From Cyclobacteriaceae bacterium (GTDB lineage Bacteria; Bacteroidota; Bacteroidia; Cytophagales; Cyclobacteriaceae): a stretch of DNA of 64,000 bases. The notes beneath the pieces are model-generated. The model did not search any database, was not told where the DNA came from, and worked only from the letters and a program-made list of their open reading frames with translations. The stretch spans positions 2,156,492-2,220,491 of the forward strand of contig JAHBUE010000001.1 in the NCBI GenBank assembly GCA_019638235.1, read 5' to 3'. Position numbers and translations under genes: made by a program. Below, in pieces: positions 1-9,407 of the stretch (the first letter of the stretch is position 1; every line of letters starts with the position of its first letter).

Positions 1-1
1 A

Positions 2-943
2 AAAATTGTATATGTATTCGCCTGGCTGATGAGCAAAACCATGCGGTTATCGGGCGCTGAAAGTCTTTCTGCAGCCGGTAATGTTTTTCTTGGGCAAACA
101 GAATCCCCGCTATTGGTGCGCCCGTTCATCAGCCGGATGACGCAATCAGAACTAAACTGCCTGATGACGGTAGGAATGGCCACTATTGCTGGCAGTGTTA
201 TGGGTGCTTACATTACCTTTCTGGGTGGTGGCGACCCATCACAGTACGGCAAGTTTGCCACGTATCTGCTTTCGGCATCACTTATGAATGTGCCTGCTGC
301 CATTGTTATGGCAAAGATTTTCTTACCTGAAAATGAACCTGAAAAAATTGACCGCGAACTGAAAGTGAATAAAGAATCAGTCGGGGCAAATGTTATTGAC
401 GCGTTTGCTTCAGGCGCGGCAGATGGTATAAAGCTGGCGCTAAACATTGGCGGTATGCTGTTGGCGTTCATTGCTATTATTTATGCCATTAACTGGATAT
501 TGGTAGATGGCATTGGTGCATGGACGGGGCTGAATGAATGGGTAAGGCAATCTACCAACGGGTCGTTCTCAGGTTTTTCGTTGCAGTATATCTTCGGGCA
601 GGTGTTTCGTTTACTGGCGTTTGTTATGGGTGTTGAATGGTCGGAAACCATCCACGTAGGCAGTTTGCTTGGTCAGAAGTTGGTCATCAACGAATTTGTT
701 GCTTACCTCGGGTTGGCTGAAATGAAATCCATGTCACTGCTTAGTGAAAAGTCGATTATCATATCCACGTATGCGTTGTGTGGTTTTGCAAACTTCAGTT
801 CCATTGCCATACAGATAGGCGGTATTGGCAGTATGGCGCCCGGTCGTCAGGCAGATTTATCGCGCCTGGGGCTTAGGGCGGTAATGGCTGGTACAATGGC
901 AACGATGATGTCGGGAACAATTGCAGGGGCATTGTTTAGCTGA
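2..943 (+). CDS. NupC-type concentrative nucleoside transporter, C-terminal part (5' truncated)
   Basis: The frame is open to the left edge of the window, so the real start lies outside; 313 residues are visible. The conserved core of the CNT/NupC family is clear: GAESLSAAGNVFLGQTE followed by PLLVRPF, the region that binds nucleoside and cation. Several hydrophobic segments follow, including the C-terminal Nucleos_tra2 part (EFVAYLGLAEM, then ALCGFANFSSIAIQIGGIG). CNT proteins import nucleosides across the inner membrane, driven by Na+ or H+. The stop codon overlaps the start of trmH by one base (TGATG), suggesting translational coupling. Family assignment is firm; the nucleoside preferred cannot be read from the sequence. 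Confidence 0.93.
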   Translation, partial: KIVYVFAWLMSKTMRLSGAESLSAAGNVFLGQTESPLLVRPFISRMTQSELNCLMTVGMATIAGSVMGAYITFLGGGDPSQYGKFATYLLSASLMNVPAAIVMAKIFLPENEPEKIDRELKVNKESVGANVIDAFASGAADGIKLALNIGGMLLAFIAIIYAINWILVDGIGAWTGLNEWVRQSTNGSFSGFSLQYIFGQVFRLLAFVMGVEWSETIHVGSLLGQKLVINEFVAYLGLAEMKSMSLLSEKSIIISTYALCGFANFSSIAIQIGGIGSMAPGRQADLSRLGLRAVMAGTMATMMSGTIAGALFS

Positions 944-1635
944 TGATGCCGTTAACCAACCAGGAACAATTGCTGCTGGAGCATTTCGCTCAATATATCT
1001 CCGACCATAAAAAGCAATTTACTGAAAAGGTGTTGGCTGCCCGCACCAGGCAGGTTACCGTAGTGCTGGAAGATATTTACCAATCGCAAAATGCGAGTGC
1101 CGCATTGCGTACCTGCGAATGCATGGGCATCCAGGATATTCACATTATAGAGAATACTACAAAGTATGAAGTGAACAAATATGTGCTGAAGGGGTCGTAC
1201 AAATGGTTAAGCCTGAATCGTTACAAACAGAAAAGAATAAACAATACCGAGGCTTGTTTCAGGAAACTGAAAGAGAACGGTTATACCTTGTATGCTACCG
1301 CTCCGGGCGATGATAATATGTCGGTTTACGATGTTGACCCGTGCACAACCAAAGCCGCCTTTATTTTTGGTAACGAACTGAACGGCCTTTCAGCGTATGC
1401 GTTGGCACATGCCGACCATCGGATAAAAATCCCTATGTACGGTTTTACCGAAAGCCTGAATATTTCTGCCAGCGTGGCAATTTGCCTTAGCGCAGCTATT
1501 GAGCGATTGAAACACGAGCAGGAAAAATTCGGGTTGAGCGTTGAAGAAAAAGACCGGCTAAGATTGGACTGGTACAGGAAGATGGTAAAACGCTCTGAAA
1601 TAATTGAGAAAGAGTTTTTGCGTACAAATCCGTAA
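943..1635 (+). CDS. trmH: TrmH/SpoU-family tRNA or rRNA 2'-O-methyltransferase
   Basis: A 230-residue SPOUT-class RNA methyltransferase, which transfers methyl from SAM to a ribose 2'-OH. The three SpoU motifs are present in order: NASAALRTCECMG near the start (motif 1, with the conserved Asn and Arg), FIFGNELNGLS (motif 2), and PMYGFTESLNISASVAICL (motif 3, the trefoil knot SAM site). Length and the C-terminal helical tail match TrmH, which makes Gm18 in tRNA, but other SpoU members share these motifs. The ATG overlaps the stop of the preceding transporter gene by one base; ATG at 946 is an equally possible start. Confidence 0.88.
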   Translation: MMPLTNQEQLLLEHFAQYISDHKKQFTEKVLAARTRQVTVVLEDIYQSQNASAALRTCECMGIQDIHIIENTTKYEVNKYVLKGSYKWLSLNRYKQKRINNTEACFRKLKENGYTLYATAPGDDNMSVYDVDPCTTKAAFIFGNELNGLSAYALAHADHRIKIPMYGFTESLNISASVAICLSAAIERLKHEQEKFGLSVEEKDRLRLDWYRKMVKRSEIIEKEFLRTNP

Positions 1636-1666
1636 CTTGCGCCCGGTTGGTTTTAATTTCCTCTCC

Positions 1667-2308
1667 ATGAAGCGGGTAAAGCGCGTATTGTATATCTTGT
1701 CGGGTACGGTTATTCTGTTTTTTATAAGTTCAAATATTTGGGTTGTTACCAGTACCGAAAACCGTGTGTTGTATGATGCCGGGCAACTTGAAGATCACCG
1801 CGTAGCCTTAGTGCTGGGCACCAGCCATAAACTTGTGGGGGGCGAGTCGAACCCGTTTTTTGAACACCGTATGGATAGGGCGGCAGAGTTGTACCGGCTC
1901 GGTAAAATCGACCATTTTATTTTAAGTGGCGATAACCGCACACGTTACTATAACGAACCATCGGAGATGCGCAAAGCCCTTTTGACTCGTGGCGTAAAGG
2001 CCGATGCCATTACCCTTGACTATGCCGGCCTTCGCACGCTGGATTCGGTAGTTCGCAGCAAGGAGATTTTCGGCCAGGATAAGATTATTATCATTACCCA
2101 GACCTTTCACAGTTACCGGGCCGTGTTTATCAGTAATTATTATGGTATTGATGCCGTTGCTATGGTAGCGGAAGAACCGGAGTTTGAGTCTTCGCTGAAA
2201 GTGCGTGTGCGCGAATACTTTGCGCGTAGCAAAGCCGTTTTGGATTTGTACGTTTTTAAAACTACCCCCCGGTTTTTAGGCGAAAAGGAAGAAATTATTA
2301 TTTCCTGA
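1667..2308 (+). CDS. SanA/YdcF-like DUF218 membrane-anchored protein
   Basis: A 213-residue protein of the ElyC/SanA/YdcF (DUF218) family. The start is set at ATG 1667 because the longer frame from 1604 lies inside trmH and because translation from 1667 gives a basic N-terminus followed by one transmembrane helix (VLYILSGTVILFFISSNIWV). The periplasmic domain has the family landmarks ALVLGTSHK, FFEHRMDRAAELYRLGKI, ILSGDN and ITQTFHSYRA. SanA homologues influence envelope permeability and resistance to large antibiotics in enterobacteria; the biochemical reaction is unsettled, so no enzyme function is claimed. It starts 31 bases after trmH and may share its transcript. Confidence 0.8.
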   Translation: MKRVKRVLYILSGTVILFFISSNIWVVTSTENRVLYDAGQLEDHRVALVLGTSHKLVGGESNPFFEHRMDRAAELYRLGKIDHFILSGDNRTRYYNEPSEMRKALLTRGVKADAITLDYAGLRTLDSVVRSKEIFGQDKIIIITQTFHSYRAVFISNYYGIDAVAMVAEEPEFESSLKVRVREYFARSKAVLDLYVFKTTPRFLGEKEEIIIS

Positions 2309-2326
2309 ACATAGAAACCAAAACCG

Positions 2327-2355
2327 GTTGCGATCAGTTTAATTGATTATTTTTG
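2327..2355 (+). promoter_or_regulatory. Bacteroidota-type promoter for the DUF5686 gene
   Basis: TATTTTTG at 2348-2355 is a perfect match to the -7 consensus TAnnTTTG, with GTTG at 2327-2330 as a possible -33 element (17-base spacer, slightly short). The predicted transcript start near 2360-2362 argues that the coding start lies downstream, at GTG 2372 or 2387. Confidence 0.6.
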
Positions 2356-2386
2356 TGGTTTGCCACTACACGTGTATCGAAATATT

Positions 2387-4876
2387 GTGCGTCTGATAGT
2401 CCGTTTAAAGGTCTTGGTTTGGCTTTCGTTTCCGTTAACCTCTTTTGCGCAGGAAACTGTCGTTAGAGGTAAAATCACAGATGCTTTTTCCGGTGATCCA
2501 ATTCCTTTTGTTAATGTGGTATTTAAGGGAACCAGCATAGGCACCACTACCGACTTTGACGGGAATTATTTATTGCGTACCAATTCCCCGACTGATTCCT
2601 TACACGCAAGCTATATCGGGTATAAAGCACGTACAAAAGCTGTTCAAAAAGGCGTTTCGCAAACCATTCATTTCCAACTTGAAGAAGAAGTTACGCGTCT
2701 GCGCGATGTTGTAATTTTGGCAGGAGAAAACCCTGCCTTTGCCGTTCTTCGCAATGTTGTAAAAAACAAAAGTATCAACGACAAGCGTAAACTCAGTGCG
2801 TATGAATACGACACATATTCAAAAATTGAAATTGACGTTGATAACATTACCGATAAATTCAGGCAGAAGAAAATTGTTTCGCGGATAACGCAAGTGTTAG
2901 ACAGCATTCAACAGATTGCGGGCGAAGACGGAAAACCCGTACTCCCGATTTTTATTTCAGAAAGCGTTTCAAAATTTTATTACCGCAACAACCCGGAAAT
3001 GAAATTTGAGAACATCAAGGAAACAAAGATCAGTGGCATTGGCTTTGAAGATGGTTCGCTTATGGCGCAATTAGTGGGCGCTTCCTTCCAGGAATATAAT
3101 TTCTATAAAAACTGGTTAAACATTCTCGATAAGGATTTTGTATCGCCCATAGCCGATGGCTGGCGATTGTATTATGAATACGACCTTACCGACAGCTTGT
3201 ATGTTGAAGATGATTATTGTTACCGGCTGGATTTCTTTCCGAAAAGTCAGCAGGCCCTTGCCTTTACCGGAACCATGTGGATTACCAAAAGCGAGTACGC
3301 TGTTAAGCAAATTGAAGTAACGGTAGGCAAAGAAGCGAACCTGAACTTTATTGAAAAGATTAAAATTCAGCAAGAGCTTACCAAAACAGACGGAGGCGCC
3401 TGGATACCTGTAAAAAACCGTGTGCTGATAGATGCCGGTGAAGTGCACGACCAATGGGCCGGGCTATTGGCTAAATTCTATACTTCTAACAGAAATATTG
3501 TGGTTAATGAACCCAAGCCTCCTAAATTTTATGAGAAGCAAATCCTGTTGGATGAAGGCTATATCCTCAACATGCACGATGAAGAGCACTGGAACAAACT
3601 TCGGCATGATCCGCTTACAGAAACAGAAAAGAATGTTTACCGGATGATCGACACCCTTCAGCACATACCGGTTGTGCGCACCTATATGGATTTAGTTAAG
3701 ATATTGGTTAACGGATATAAGAAAGTTGGTAAAATAGATGTAGGGCCATACTTGAGTTTGGTGGCCTTTAATGATATTGAAGGTGTGCGTATCCAATCCG
3801 GGTTTAAAACGAATCATTTATTTAGTAAAAAGATAAGTTTTGGCGCGCAGTTAGGCTATGGCTTTGACGATGAAAAAATAAAATATTCCGCCTTTGTTCA
3901 GCATATTATGGATCGCGAACGCTGGACGACCATGAGCCTGCGTGTGCGAAGTGATTTAGGCCGGGTGGGCATTGACGATGAAAACCTGGCGGATGATTAT
4001 CTCTTTCTTGCCGCTACACGTTTCGGCAGATTCAGAAGAGGATATTACTTCGATGAAACACGATTCAATTTCCAACGCGAATTGGTAAAAGGTTTTTCGC
4101 AACGTGTTGCCGTGCGCTATAATACCTTCAGGCCACATTTTGATTTTGCGTATTATCCCAACCCTGGCGACTTGACCAGGCTTCATCGTAATTTTCAAAC
4201 GGCAGAAATTATTCTCGAATCGCGGTTCGCCCGCGATGAGATGTTCCTGCAATACGACAACGAGCGGGTAAGCCTGGGCGCGCGAAAGTGGCCTATTATT
4301 ACTCTACGTTATACACGCGGTTTGAAAGGAATAATCGGCAGTGATTTTGAGTACGACAAATTCCGGTTTACGTTTTTAAAGAAACTTCCTATGGGGCCGC
4401 TGGGCACAGGCAAAGCCACTATTACCGGTGAATACATTAACGGAACATTACCTTACCCGCTTTTGTCTTTCCATATCGGAAACGAAACTCCTTTTTACAC
4501 CGATGTGATTTACAGCCTTATGAATTTCGGGGAATTCTTCAGCGACCGGTTTGTATCGCTGCAATACCGCCAGTATTTTGAAGGATTTTTATTGAACCGC
4601 GTTCCGTTAATGCGCAAGCTCAACTGGCGCTTAACCGGCCTGGCCAACGTAATCTATGGCGATTTGCGCAACGAAAACCTGGCCGTGAGCGAACCCCTTC
4701 CGTTTCCGATAGGGAATAACAACCTGTCAATCGACCGGCCTTATCTTGAATTAGGCTATGGTGTTGAAAACATATTCAGGTTTCTTCGGGTAGATTTTGT
4801 GCACCGCCTCAGCTACCTTGAAAACGACCGCGCCCGAAAATTCGGGGTGTTGTTTACCGCCCAGTTTAAACTTTAG
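2387..4876 (+). CDS. DUF5686 / carboxypeptidase-like regulatory domain outer-membrane protein
   Basis: About 829 residues. There is no ATG: candidate starts are TTG 2360, GTG 2372 and GTG 2387. The last is preferred because a -7 box ends at 2355 and because it gives a compact signal peptide ending LTSFAQ. After the signal comes a CarboxypepD_reg-like beta-sandwich (VVRGKITDAFSGDPIPFVNV, GTSIGTTTDFDGNY), typical of Bacteroidota surface proteins. The rest is the DUF5686 region, predicted to end in an outer-membrane beta-barrel, with alternating strands and a terminal Phe-Lys-Leu (FTAQFKL). Function is unknown in the family; an envelope or transport role is likely. It is not obviously part of an operon. 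Confidence 0.85.
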   Translation: MRLIVRLKVLVWLSFPLTSFAQETVVRGKITDAFSGDPIPFVNVVFKGTSIGTTTDFDGNYLLRTNSPTDSLHASYIGYKARTKAVQKGVSQTIHFQLEEEVTRLRDVVILAGENPAFAVLRNVVKNKSINDKRKLSAYEYDTYSKIEIDVDNITDKFRQKKIVSRITQVLDSIQQIAGEDGKPVLPIFISESVSKFYYRNNPEMKFENIKETKISGIGFEDGSLMAQLVGASFQEYNFYKNWLNILDKDFVSPIADGWRLYYEYDLTDSLYVEDDYCYRLDFFPKSQQALAFTGTMWITKSEYAVKQIEVTVGKEANLNFIEKIKIQQELTKTDGGAWIPVKNRVLIDAGEVHDQWAGLLAKFYTSNRNIVVNEPKPPKFYEKQILLDEGYILNMHDEEHWNKLRHDPLTETEKNVYRMIDTLQHIPVVRTYMDLVKILVNGYKKVGKIDVGPYLSLVAFNDIEGVRIQSGFKTNHLFSKKISFGAQLGYGFDDEKIKYSAFVQHIMDRERWTTMSLRVRSDLGRVGIDDENLADDYLFLAATRFGRFRRGYYFDETRFNFQRELVKGFSQRVAVRYNTFRPHFDFAYYPNPGDLTRLHRNFQTAEIILESRFARDEMFLQYDNERVSLGARKWPIITLRYTRGLKGIIGSDFEYDKFRFTFLKKLPMGPLGTGKATITGEYINGTLPYPLLSFHIGNETPFYTDVIYSLMNFGEFFSDRFVSLQYRQYFEGFLLNRVPLMRKLNWRLTGLANVIYGDLRNENLAVSEPLPFPIGNNNLSIDRPYLELGYGVENIFRFLRVDFVHRLSYLENDRARKFGVLFTAQFKL

Positions 4877-4890
4877 TGCTCTTGCCTGCC

Positions 4891-4898
4891 TATATTTG
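4891..4898 (+). promoter_or_regulatory. -7 promoter box upstream of thrS
   Basis: TATATTTG matches TAnnTTTG exactly, 25 bases before the thrS ATG. It predicts a short leader of about 20 nt without room for a T-box, which fits Bacteroidota. No convincing -33 element is seen. Confidence 0.55.
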
Positions 4899-4923
4899 CA
4901 CGTATTTTATCTAAAGAAAAGAA

Positions 4924-6861
4924 ATGAGTATTAACATCAGTTTACCGGACGGGAGCATTCGTGAGTTTCCGTCAGGTGTAAAAGGAATCGACATTGCAAA
5001 AAGTATCAGCGAAGGCCTGGCACGCAACGCCCTCGGCATTGAAGTGAATGGCGAGATATGGGATCTTTCGCGGAGCATCGACAGTAACGCATCTGTTAAA
5101 ATATTAACATGGAACGATGCCGGTGGCAAATATGCCTTCTGGCATTCGTCCGCTCACCTTCTGGCCGAAGCACTGGAAGCCCTTCATCCGGGCGTGAAGT
5201 TTGGTATTGGCCCCCCGATAGAAAATGGTTTCTATTACGACATCGACCTGGGAGATAAACCTTTCGGTGATGATGACCTTGCTGCGTTGGAAAGCAAGAT
5301 GAAGGAACTGGCAAAGAAGGATAGCATTTTTACCAGACGCGAAGTGAGCAAGGCAGAGGCGTTGGATTTTTTCAAATCAAAAAATGACCCGTACAAACTT
5401 GAATTGATAAGTGAGCTTGCTGACGGAACCATAACTTTTTATGAACAAGGCAACTTTACCGATTTGTGTAAAGGCCCTCATATCCCGAATACGGGTTTTA
5501 TTAAAGCTATAAAGCTGCTGAACGTTGCCGGAGCATATTGGCGCGGCAATGAAAACAATAAAATGCTCACCCGCATCTACGGTATAACATTCCCTAAACA
5601 AAAAGAACTTGAAGAATATCTTCATCTTTTAGAAGAAGCCAAGAAGCGCGACCATCGTAAACTGGGTAAAGAACTTGAGTTGTTTACGTTCTCTGAAAAA
5701 GTAGGCATGGGGTTGCCGTTGTGGTTGCCGAAAGGAACTATTCTGCGCGAACGCCTCGAACAATTTATGCGAAAGGCACAGGTTAAGGCAGGGTACGACC
5801 CGGTAGTAACGCCACACATTGGCGGGAAGAGCCTGTATGTTACTTCCGGGCATTATGAAAAGTATGGTAAAGATTCTTTCCAGCCCATCCACACACCCGA
5901 TGAAGGGGAGGAGTTCCTGCTCAAGCCCATGAACTGCCCGCACCATTGCGAGATATATAAATCAAAACCCCGGTCGTATAAAGACCTTCCTATCCGCCTC
6001 GCGGAATTTGGTACCGTGTATCGATATGAGCAAAGCGGTGAGTTACATGGCCTTACCCGCGTTCGCGGATTTACGCAGGATGACGCCCACATATTTTGCC
6101 GCCCCGACCAGGTTAAGAATGAGTTCATCAAGGTAATTGACCTCGTGTTTCATGTGTTTAATTCGCTGGGTTTTGATAATTACACTGCCCAGGTATCGCT
6201 TCGCGACCCCGAAAACAAGGAGAAGTATATCGGGGATGATGAATTGTGGGACCGTGCCGAACGGGAGATACAGGAAGCTGCCGATGAGCGCGGCCTCAAA
6301 ACAATTGCTGTAAAAGGCGAGGCGGCTTTTTATGGCCCCAAACTCGACTTTATGGTAAAAGATGCCCTCGGCCGCAGTTGGCAGTTAGGAACCATACAGG
6401 TCGATTACCAGTTGCCCCAGCGTTTTGAGCTGGAGTACGTTGGTTCCGATAACCAGCGCCACACACCCGTAATGATTCACCGGGCGCCTTTCGGCTCGTT
6501 AGAGCGCTTTGTTGCTGTTTTGATTGAGCATTGCGGAGGTAATTTCCCGCTTTGGCTTTCGCCCGACCAGGTGGCGGTGTTGCCGATTTCCGAGCGTTTT
6601 AATGCTTACGCAGAAGAAGTCTATAACACCCTTAAAGAAATGGATATCAGGGGTTTATTGGATAATCGTGATGAAAAGATTGGGCGTAAAATCCGAGATG
6701 CGGAGGTGAAGAAAATACCCTATATGCTGATTGTGGGAGAGAAGGAAGTGGCCGAGCGCAAGGTGTCAATCCGTGTGCATGGCAAGGGCGATGCCGGTTC
6801 GGTTTCGTTTGAGCAGTTTGTGGAGGAATTTAAAGCCCGTGCCGCCTCTCCGGTGAACTAA
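4924..6861 (+). CDS. thrS: Threonine-tRNA ligase
   Basis: A 645-residue full-length class II synthetase that charges tRNA-Thr. Domain order: TGS domain (residues 1-60, starting [18 protein letters not shown]), second additional/editing domain with [11 protein letters not shown], then the catalytic core with [11 protein letters not shown] (zinc and threonine binding), [13 protein letters not shown] (motif 2) and [18 protein letters not shown] (motif 3), and an anticodon-binding domain from about residue 545 ([10 protein letters not shown]). All key residues are present. It precedes infC-rpmI-rplT, the same gene order as in many Bacteroidota and Firmicutes; a separate leader and promoter-like box at 6904 suggest infC can also be transcribed independently. 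Confidence 0.98.
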   Translation: MSINISLPDGSIREFPSGVKGIDIAKSISEGLARNALGIEVNGEIWDLSRSIDSNASVKILTWNDAGGKYAFWHSSAHLLAEALEALHPGVKFGIGPPIENGFYYDIDLGDKPFGDDDLAALESKMKELAKKDSIFTRREVSKAEALDFFKSKNDPYKLELISELADGTITFYEQGNFTDLCKGPHIPNTGFIKAIKLLNVAGAYWRGNENNKMLTRIYGITFPKQKELEEYLHLLEEAKKRDHRKLGKELELFTFSEKVGMGLPLWLPKGTILRERLEQFMRKAQVKAGYDPVVTPHIGGKSLYVTSGHYEKYGKDSFQPIHTPDEGEEFLLKPMNCPHHCEIYKSKPRSYKDLPIRLAEFGTVYRYEQSGELHGLTRVRGFTQDDAHIFCRPDQVKNEFIKVIDLVFHVFNSLGFDNYTAQVSLRDPENKEKYIGDDELWDRAEREIQEAADERGLKTIAVKGEAAFYGPKLDFMVKDALGRSWQLGTIQVDYQLPQRFELEYVGSDNQRHTPVMIHRAPFGSLERFVAVLIEHCGGNFPLWLSPDQVAVLPISERFNAYAEEVYNTLKEMDIRGLLDNRDEKIGRKIRDAEVKKIPYMLIVGEKEVAERKVSIRVHGKGDAGSVSFEQFVEEFKARAASPVN

Positions 6862-6903
6862 GTTTGGAGTATATCCGGGATTTTGAAATCTGAATAATAT
6901 GCC

Positions 6904-6935
6904 GATATTTGCACCCTATTTTTAGGGAAAATAGG
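6904..6935 (+). promoter_or_regulatory. Promoter-like box and leader hairpin of infC-rpmI-rplT
   Basis: GATATTTG at 6904-6911 matches the -7 consensus at all but the first base. Directly after the predicted transcript start an 8-bp perfect hairpin can form: CCTATTTT (6915-6922) with AAAATAGG (6928-6935), loop TAGGG. The leader to the infC start is about 60 nt. This is a candidate site for autoregulation by IF-3 or L20; no experimental link is implied. Confidence 0.45.
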
Positions 6936-6979
6936 CTCACATTGAGTTTTAATGTTGGATTTAAAAACGAGAACGTATC

Positions 6980-7537
6980 ATTAGCCAGACAAACAGACCT
7001 TTTAGAAGGGGGCCATTCAGACCAGAAGAGCCCTATCGCATAAACGAAAGGATTACCGCACCCAGGGTACGGTTAGTAGGAGAGAACGTCACGGTAGATG
7101 TATATCCCGTAAGGGAGGCATTGAAAATTGCCCAGGAACAGGGGCTTGATTTGGTGGAGATTTCACCCAATGCCGACCCCCCGGTTTGTAAGGTTACGGA
7201 TTACTCGAAGTTTAAATACGAACAGAAGAAGAAGCAGAAGGAAATAAAGGCCAAGGCCATTAAGGTGGTGGTGAAGGAGATTCGTTTTGGCCCGAATACT
7301 GATGAGCATGATTTTAATTTTAAACTGAAACATGCCATTAACTTTTTGCAGGAGGGGTCGAAGGTAAAAGCTACCGTATTTTTTCCCGGACGTACCATCG
7401 TCTATAAAGAACGCGGTGAGATTTTGCTATTGAAGTTTGCCCAGGGGCTGGAAGAGCACGGAAAAGTAGAGCAGATGCCCAAGCTGGAAGGAAAACGCAT
7501 GTCGTTGCTGGTACAGCCAAAAGCCAAAGGAAAATAA
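6980..7537 (+). CDS. infC: Translation initiation factor IF-3, non-ATG start
   Basis: IF-3 binds the 30S subunit and enforces start-codon fidelity. Family similarity begins well upstream of any ATG/GTG/TTG: the in-frame stretch reads [20 protein letters not shown], then [20 protein letters not shown] and [14 protein letters not shown], with a normal C-terminal domain ending [12 protein letters not shown]. The frame is closed by TAA at 6962-6964. Between that stop and the conserved region the only initiator-like codons are ATC 6977 and ATT 6980. ATT is chosen because AUU starts infC in E. coli, where it lets IF-3 repress its own synthesis. Starting at TTG 7121 would remove most of the N-terminal domain. 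The product is 185 residues. rpmI follows 25 bases later. Confidence 0.85.
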   Translation: MSQTNRPFRRGPFRPEEPYRINERITAPRVRLVGENVTVDVYPVREALKIAQEQGLDLVEISPNADPPVCKVTDYSKFKYEQKKKQKEIKAKAIKVVVKEIRFGPNTDEHDFNFKLKHAINFLQEGSKVKATVFFPGRTIVYKERGEILLLKFAQGLEEHGKVEQMPKLEGKRMSLLVQPKAKGK

Positions 7538-7562
7538 AGTTTTGATTTAATAACTTGATACA

Positions 7563-7763
7563 ATGCCTAAAGTAAAAACCAAGTCGGGTGCAAAGAAGCG
7601 TTTCAAAGTTACCGGAACCGGTAAAGTGAAGCGCAAGAGTGCGTTTAAAAACCACATCCTGACAAAAAAGGAAACCAAACAAAAAAGGAGATTAGGTAAC
7701 AAACCTATTGTGCGCGCAGAAGACATGAAGAACGTTAAGTTCATGATTCCTTACGCACTGTAA
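7563..7763 (+). CDS. rpmI: 50S ribosomal protein L35
   Basis: A 66-residue, highly basic protein with the L35 signature [20 protein letters not shown] and the usual [10 protein letters not shown] stretch. It is a structural protein of the large subunit, bound to 23S rRNA. It lies between infC and rplT in the standard order, so co-transcription is expected. The 119-base gap before rplT is longer than usual and holds a short perfect hairpin. Confidence 0.97.
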   Translation: MPKVKTKSGAKKRFKVTGTGKVKRKSAFKNHILTKKETKQKRRLGNKPIVRAEDMKNVKFMIPYAL

Positions 7764-7787
7764 GCCTTGTTGACCTAATCGGTTTAG

Positions 7788-7804
7788 TCCCGAAAAATTC
7801 GGGA
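7788..7804. repeat. Short perfect hairpin between rpmI and rplT
   Basis: TCCCGAA and TTCGGGA (7-bp arms) flank a three-base AAA loop. It lacks a following T-run, so it is not a standard terminator. It could be an mRNA processing or stability element that adjusts L35/L20 ratios. Confidence 0.5.
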
Positions 7805-7882
7805 TACATGTTTAACCCGGTTTTTGGCGCCTAAGCAATCCTGAAACAGAGGATTCGCCAGCAACCAAAAATGTAAAGTAAA

Positions 7883-8227
7883 ATGCCAAGATCAGTAAAC
7901 AACGTAGCATCGCGCGCCAAGCGCAAACGCATTCTTAAATTGGCCAAAGGTTTTTTCGGCCGTAAAAAGAATGTATGGACGGTAGCCAAGAATGCCGTAG
8001 AAAAAGGACTTGTGTACGCTTACCGCGACCGCAAGCAAAAGAAAAGAGAGTATCGTGCCATTTGGATTACCCGTATCAATGCCGGTGTTCGTACGCACGG
8101 TATGTCGTATTCGCAGTTTATGGGTAAGCTTAAAACTGCCGGTATTGACCTGAACCGTAAAGTATTGGCCGATTTGGCTATGAACCATCGCGAGGCTTTT
8201 GACGCAGTGGTGAATAAGGTAAAGTAA
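7883..8227 (+). CDS. rplT: 50S ribosomal protein L20
   Basis: 114 residues, full length, with the basic N-terminal extension [20 protein letters not shown] and the conserved core [20 protein letters not shown] and [15 protein letters not shown]20 is an early 50S assembly protein and in other bacteria represses its own operon by binding the leader mRNA. It is the last gene of the infC-rpmI-rplT group; an intrinsic terminator follows about 80 bases downstream. Confidence 0.98.
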   Translation: MPRSVNNVASRAKRKRILKLAKGFFGRKKNVWTVAKNAVEKGLVYAYRDRKQKKREYRAIWITRINAGVRTHGMSYSQFMGKLKTAGIDLNRKVLADLAMNHREAFDAVVNKVK

Positions 8228-8307
8228 GTAATGCTATACTTTATCAGGTGGGGTTATTTTATCGAGTTAAGTAATTGATAATCAGTATGGCTATATAATA
8301 TAGCAGC

Positions 8308-8343
8308 AAAAAATGGCAGGATATTTACCCCCGCCATTTTTAT
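8308..8343 (+). terminator. Intrinsic terminator after rplT
   Basis: AAAAATGGC (8309-8317) pairs with GCCATTTTT (8333-8341). The A-run/T-run symmetry makes it usable from either strand. It closes the ribosomal-protein operon. Confidence 0.75.
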
Positions 8344-8403
8344 TTTATGGGCATACCGTTGAAATTACGAGCCTTTTTCAACCTTCGTGCAGTACGTTAT
8401 CAG

Positions 8404-9075
8404 ATGGAGTGTAAATATTGTAAAGGGCGGTGCATCAAGGCAGGCTTTCAGAAGAATGGAGTTCAAAAGTTTTATTGCAAAGCCTGTAAGAAATACCAAC
8501 AAGCTGTTTATACCAGCGAAGCGTATCATCCGCAGAGCAACTACCGGATAGCGGCTTTGTTGAGAGAGGGTATTGGTTTACGGAGTATGGCGCGGGTGCT
8601 TCGTATCTCACTGAAAACGATCATTCAGCGTATCCGTCAAATAGCAGGGACAATCCGTAAACCTTTTCATTACAGGAAGCGCGGGGTTTATGAAATGGAT
8701 GAGCTATGGAGCTATGTCGGAAAAAAGAGCAACGAAGTGTGGATCATGTATGCGCTTGACCGGGCAACAAAAGCCGTGATTGATTTCCGGGTTGGCTCAA
8801 GGACAAAGAAGAATATTCAAACCCTGACCGGTCAGGTGCTGCACCGGGAACCGAAAACCATCTGCACCGATGGCCTGAACATTTATAAGAGCCTTGTTCC
8901 TAAGAAGACACATTGCACAGAGCCGATGAGCACGCGACATATTGAGCGGAACAACTTAACCATAAGAACACACTTAAAAAGATTAAGCCGCAGGACAATC
9001 TGTTTTTCCAAAAGCATGGAAATGCTGGAAGCGTGTTTGAAGATATATTTTTGGAAAGGTGAGAGGTTATGGTGA
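8404..9075 (+). CDS. IS1-family transposase (single-frame InsAB type)
   Basis: About 223 residues from ATG 8404; the frame extends back to 8347, but the zinc-binding N-terminus MECKYCKGRCIKAGF plus FYCKACKKYQQ fixes the natural start. This is followed by a helix-turn-helix (GIGLRSMARVLRISLKTI) and the IS1 DDE catalytic core: Asp in YEMDELWSYVGKK, Asp in ICTDGLNIYK, and Glu in RHIERNNLTIRTHLKRLSRR. InsA and InsB functions are in one uninterrupted frame, without the programmed frameshift of enterobacterial IS1. I could not find convincing terminal inverted repeats or a target duplication, so this may be a relic or a single immobile copy. Confidence 0.85.
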   Translation: MECKYCKGRCIKAGFQKNGVQKFYCKACKKYQQAVYTSEAYHPQSNYRIAALLREGIGLRSMARVLRISLKTIIQRIRQIAGTIRKPFHYRKRGVYEMDELWSYVGKKSNEVWIMYALDRATKAVIDFRVGSRTKKNIQTLTGQVLHREPKTICTDGLNIYKSLVPKKTHCTEPMSTRHIERNNLTIRTHLKRLSRRTICFSKSMEMLEACLKIYFWKGERLW

Positions 9076-9190
9076 GAAGTTATTATCTTGAAAAGCAGCA
9101 AGGCTATCTCCTGGTGCTTCTGTAACAAAAACTGAAGGGGGAGAATGAGAGAAGGACAATGGGGAGCCGTATGGAGAATAAACAGGTTTG

Positions 9191-9400
9191 ATGACGCGAT
9201 CAAAGAGAATATTTACGGGGATTGCCGCCCTCTTTCTTGTACTGCTTTTTTACGCCAGTTACGACATCGCTACGCGCACGACCTTTCCGGGGTCAAAACC
9301 CCAATTAAAGGAGCGGATAGAAGAGAACTTCCTGAAACAGGATTCGGTAAAGAATAACCGGGCACAACCCGATAGCCTGAATAAAGCAGAAAAAAACTGA
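9191..9400 (+). CDS. Small single-pass membrane protein of unknown function
   Basis: A 69-residue protein from ATG 9191 (the TTG just upstream adds only one residue). It has a basic N-terminus, one hydrophobic helix (IFTGIAALFLVLLFYASYDI) and a charged, likely periplasmic tail rich in Glu, Lys and Asn. I do not recognise a family. It reads well as a real protein (no low-complexity bias, good membrane topology) but similarity support could not be tested. Confidence 0.55.
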   Translation: MTRSKRIFTGIAALFLVLLFYASYDIATRTTFPGSKPQLKERIEENFLKQDSVKNNRAQPDSLNKAEKN

Positions 9401-9407
9401 ACCTAAG

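Noticed and set aside
8281..9190. Complete IS1 insertion sequence with terminal repeats
   Set aside because: I compared both flanks of the transposase gene and found no convincing inverted ends or target duplication, so only the gene is reported.
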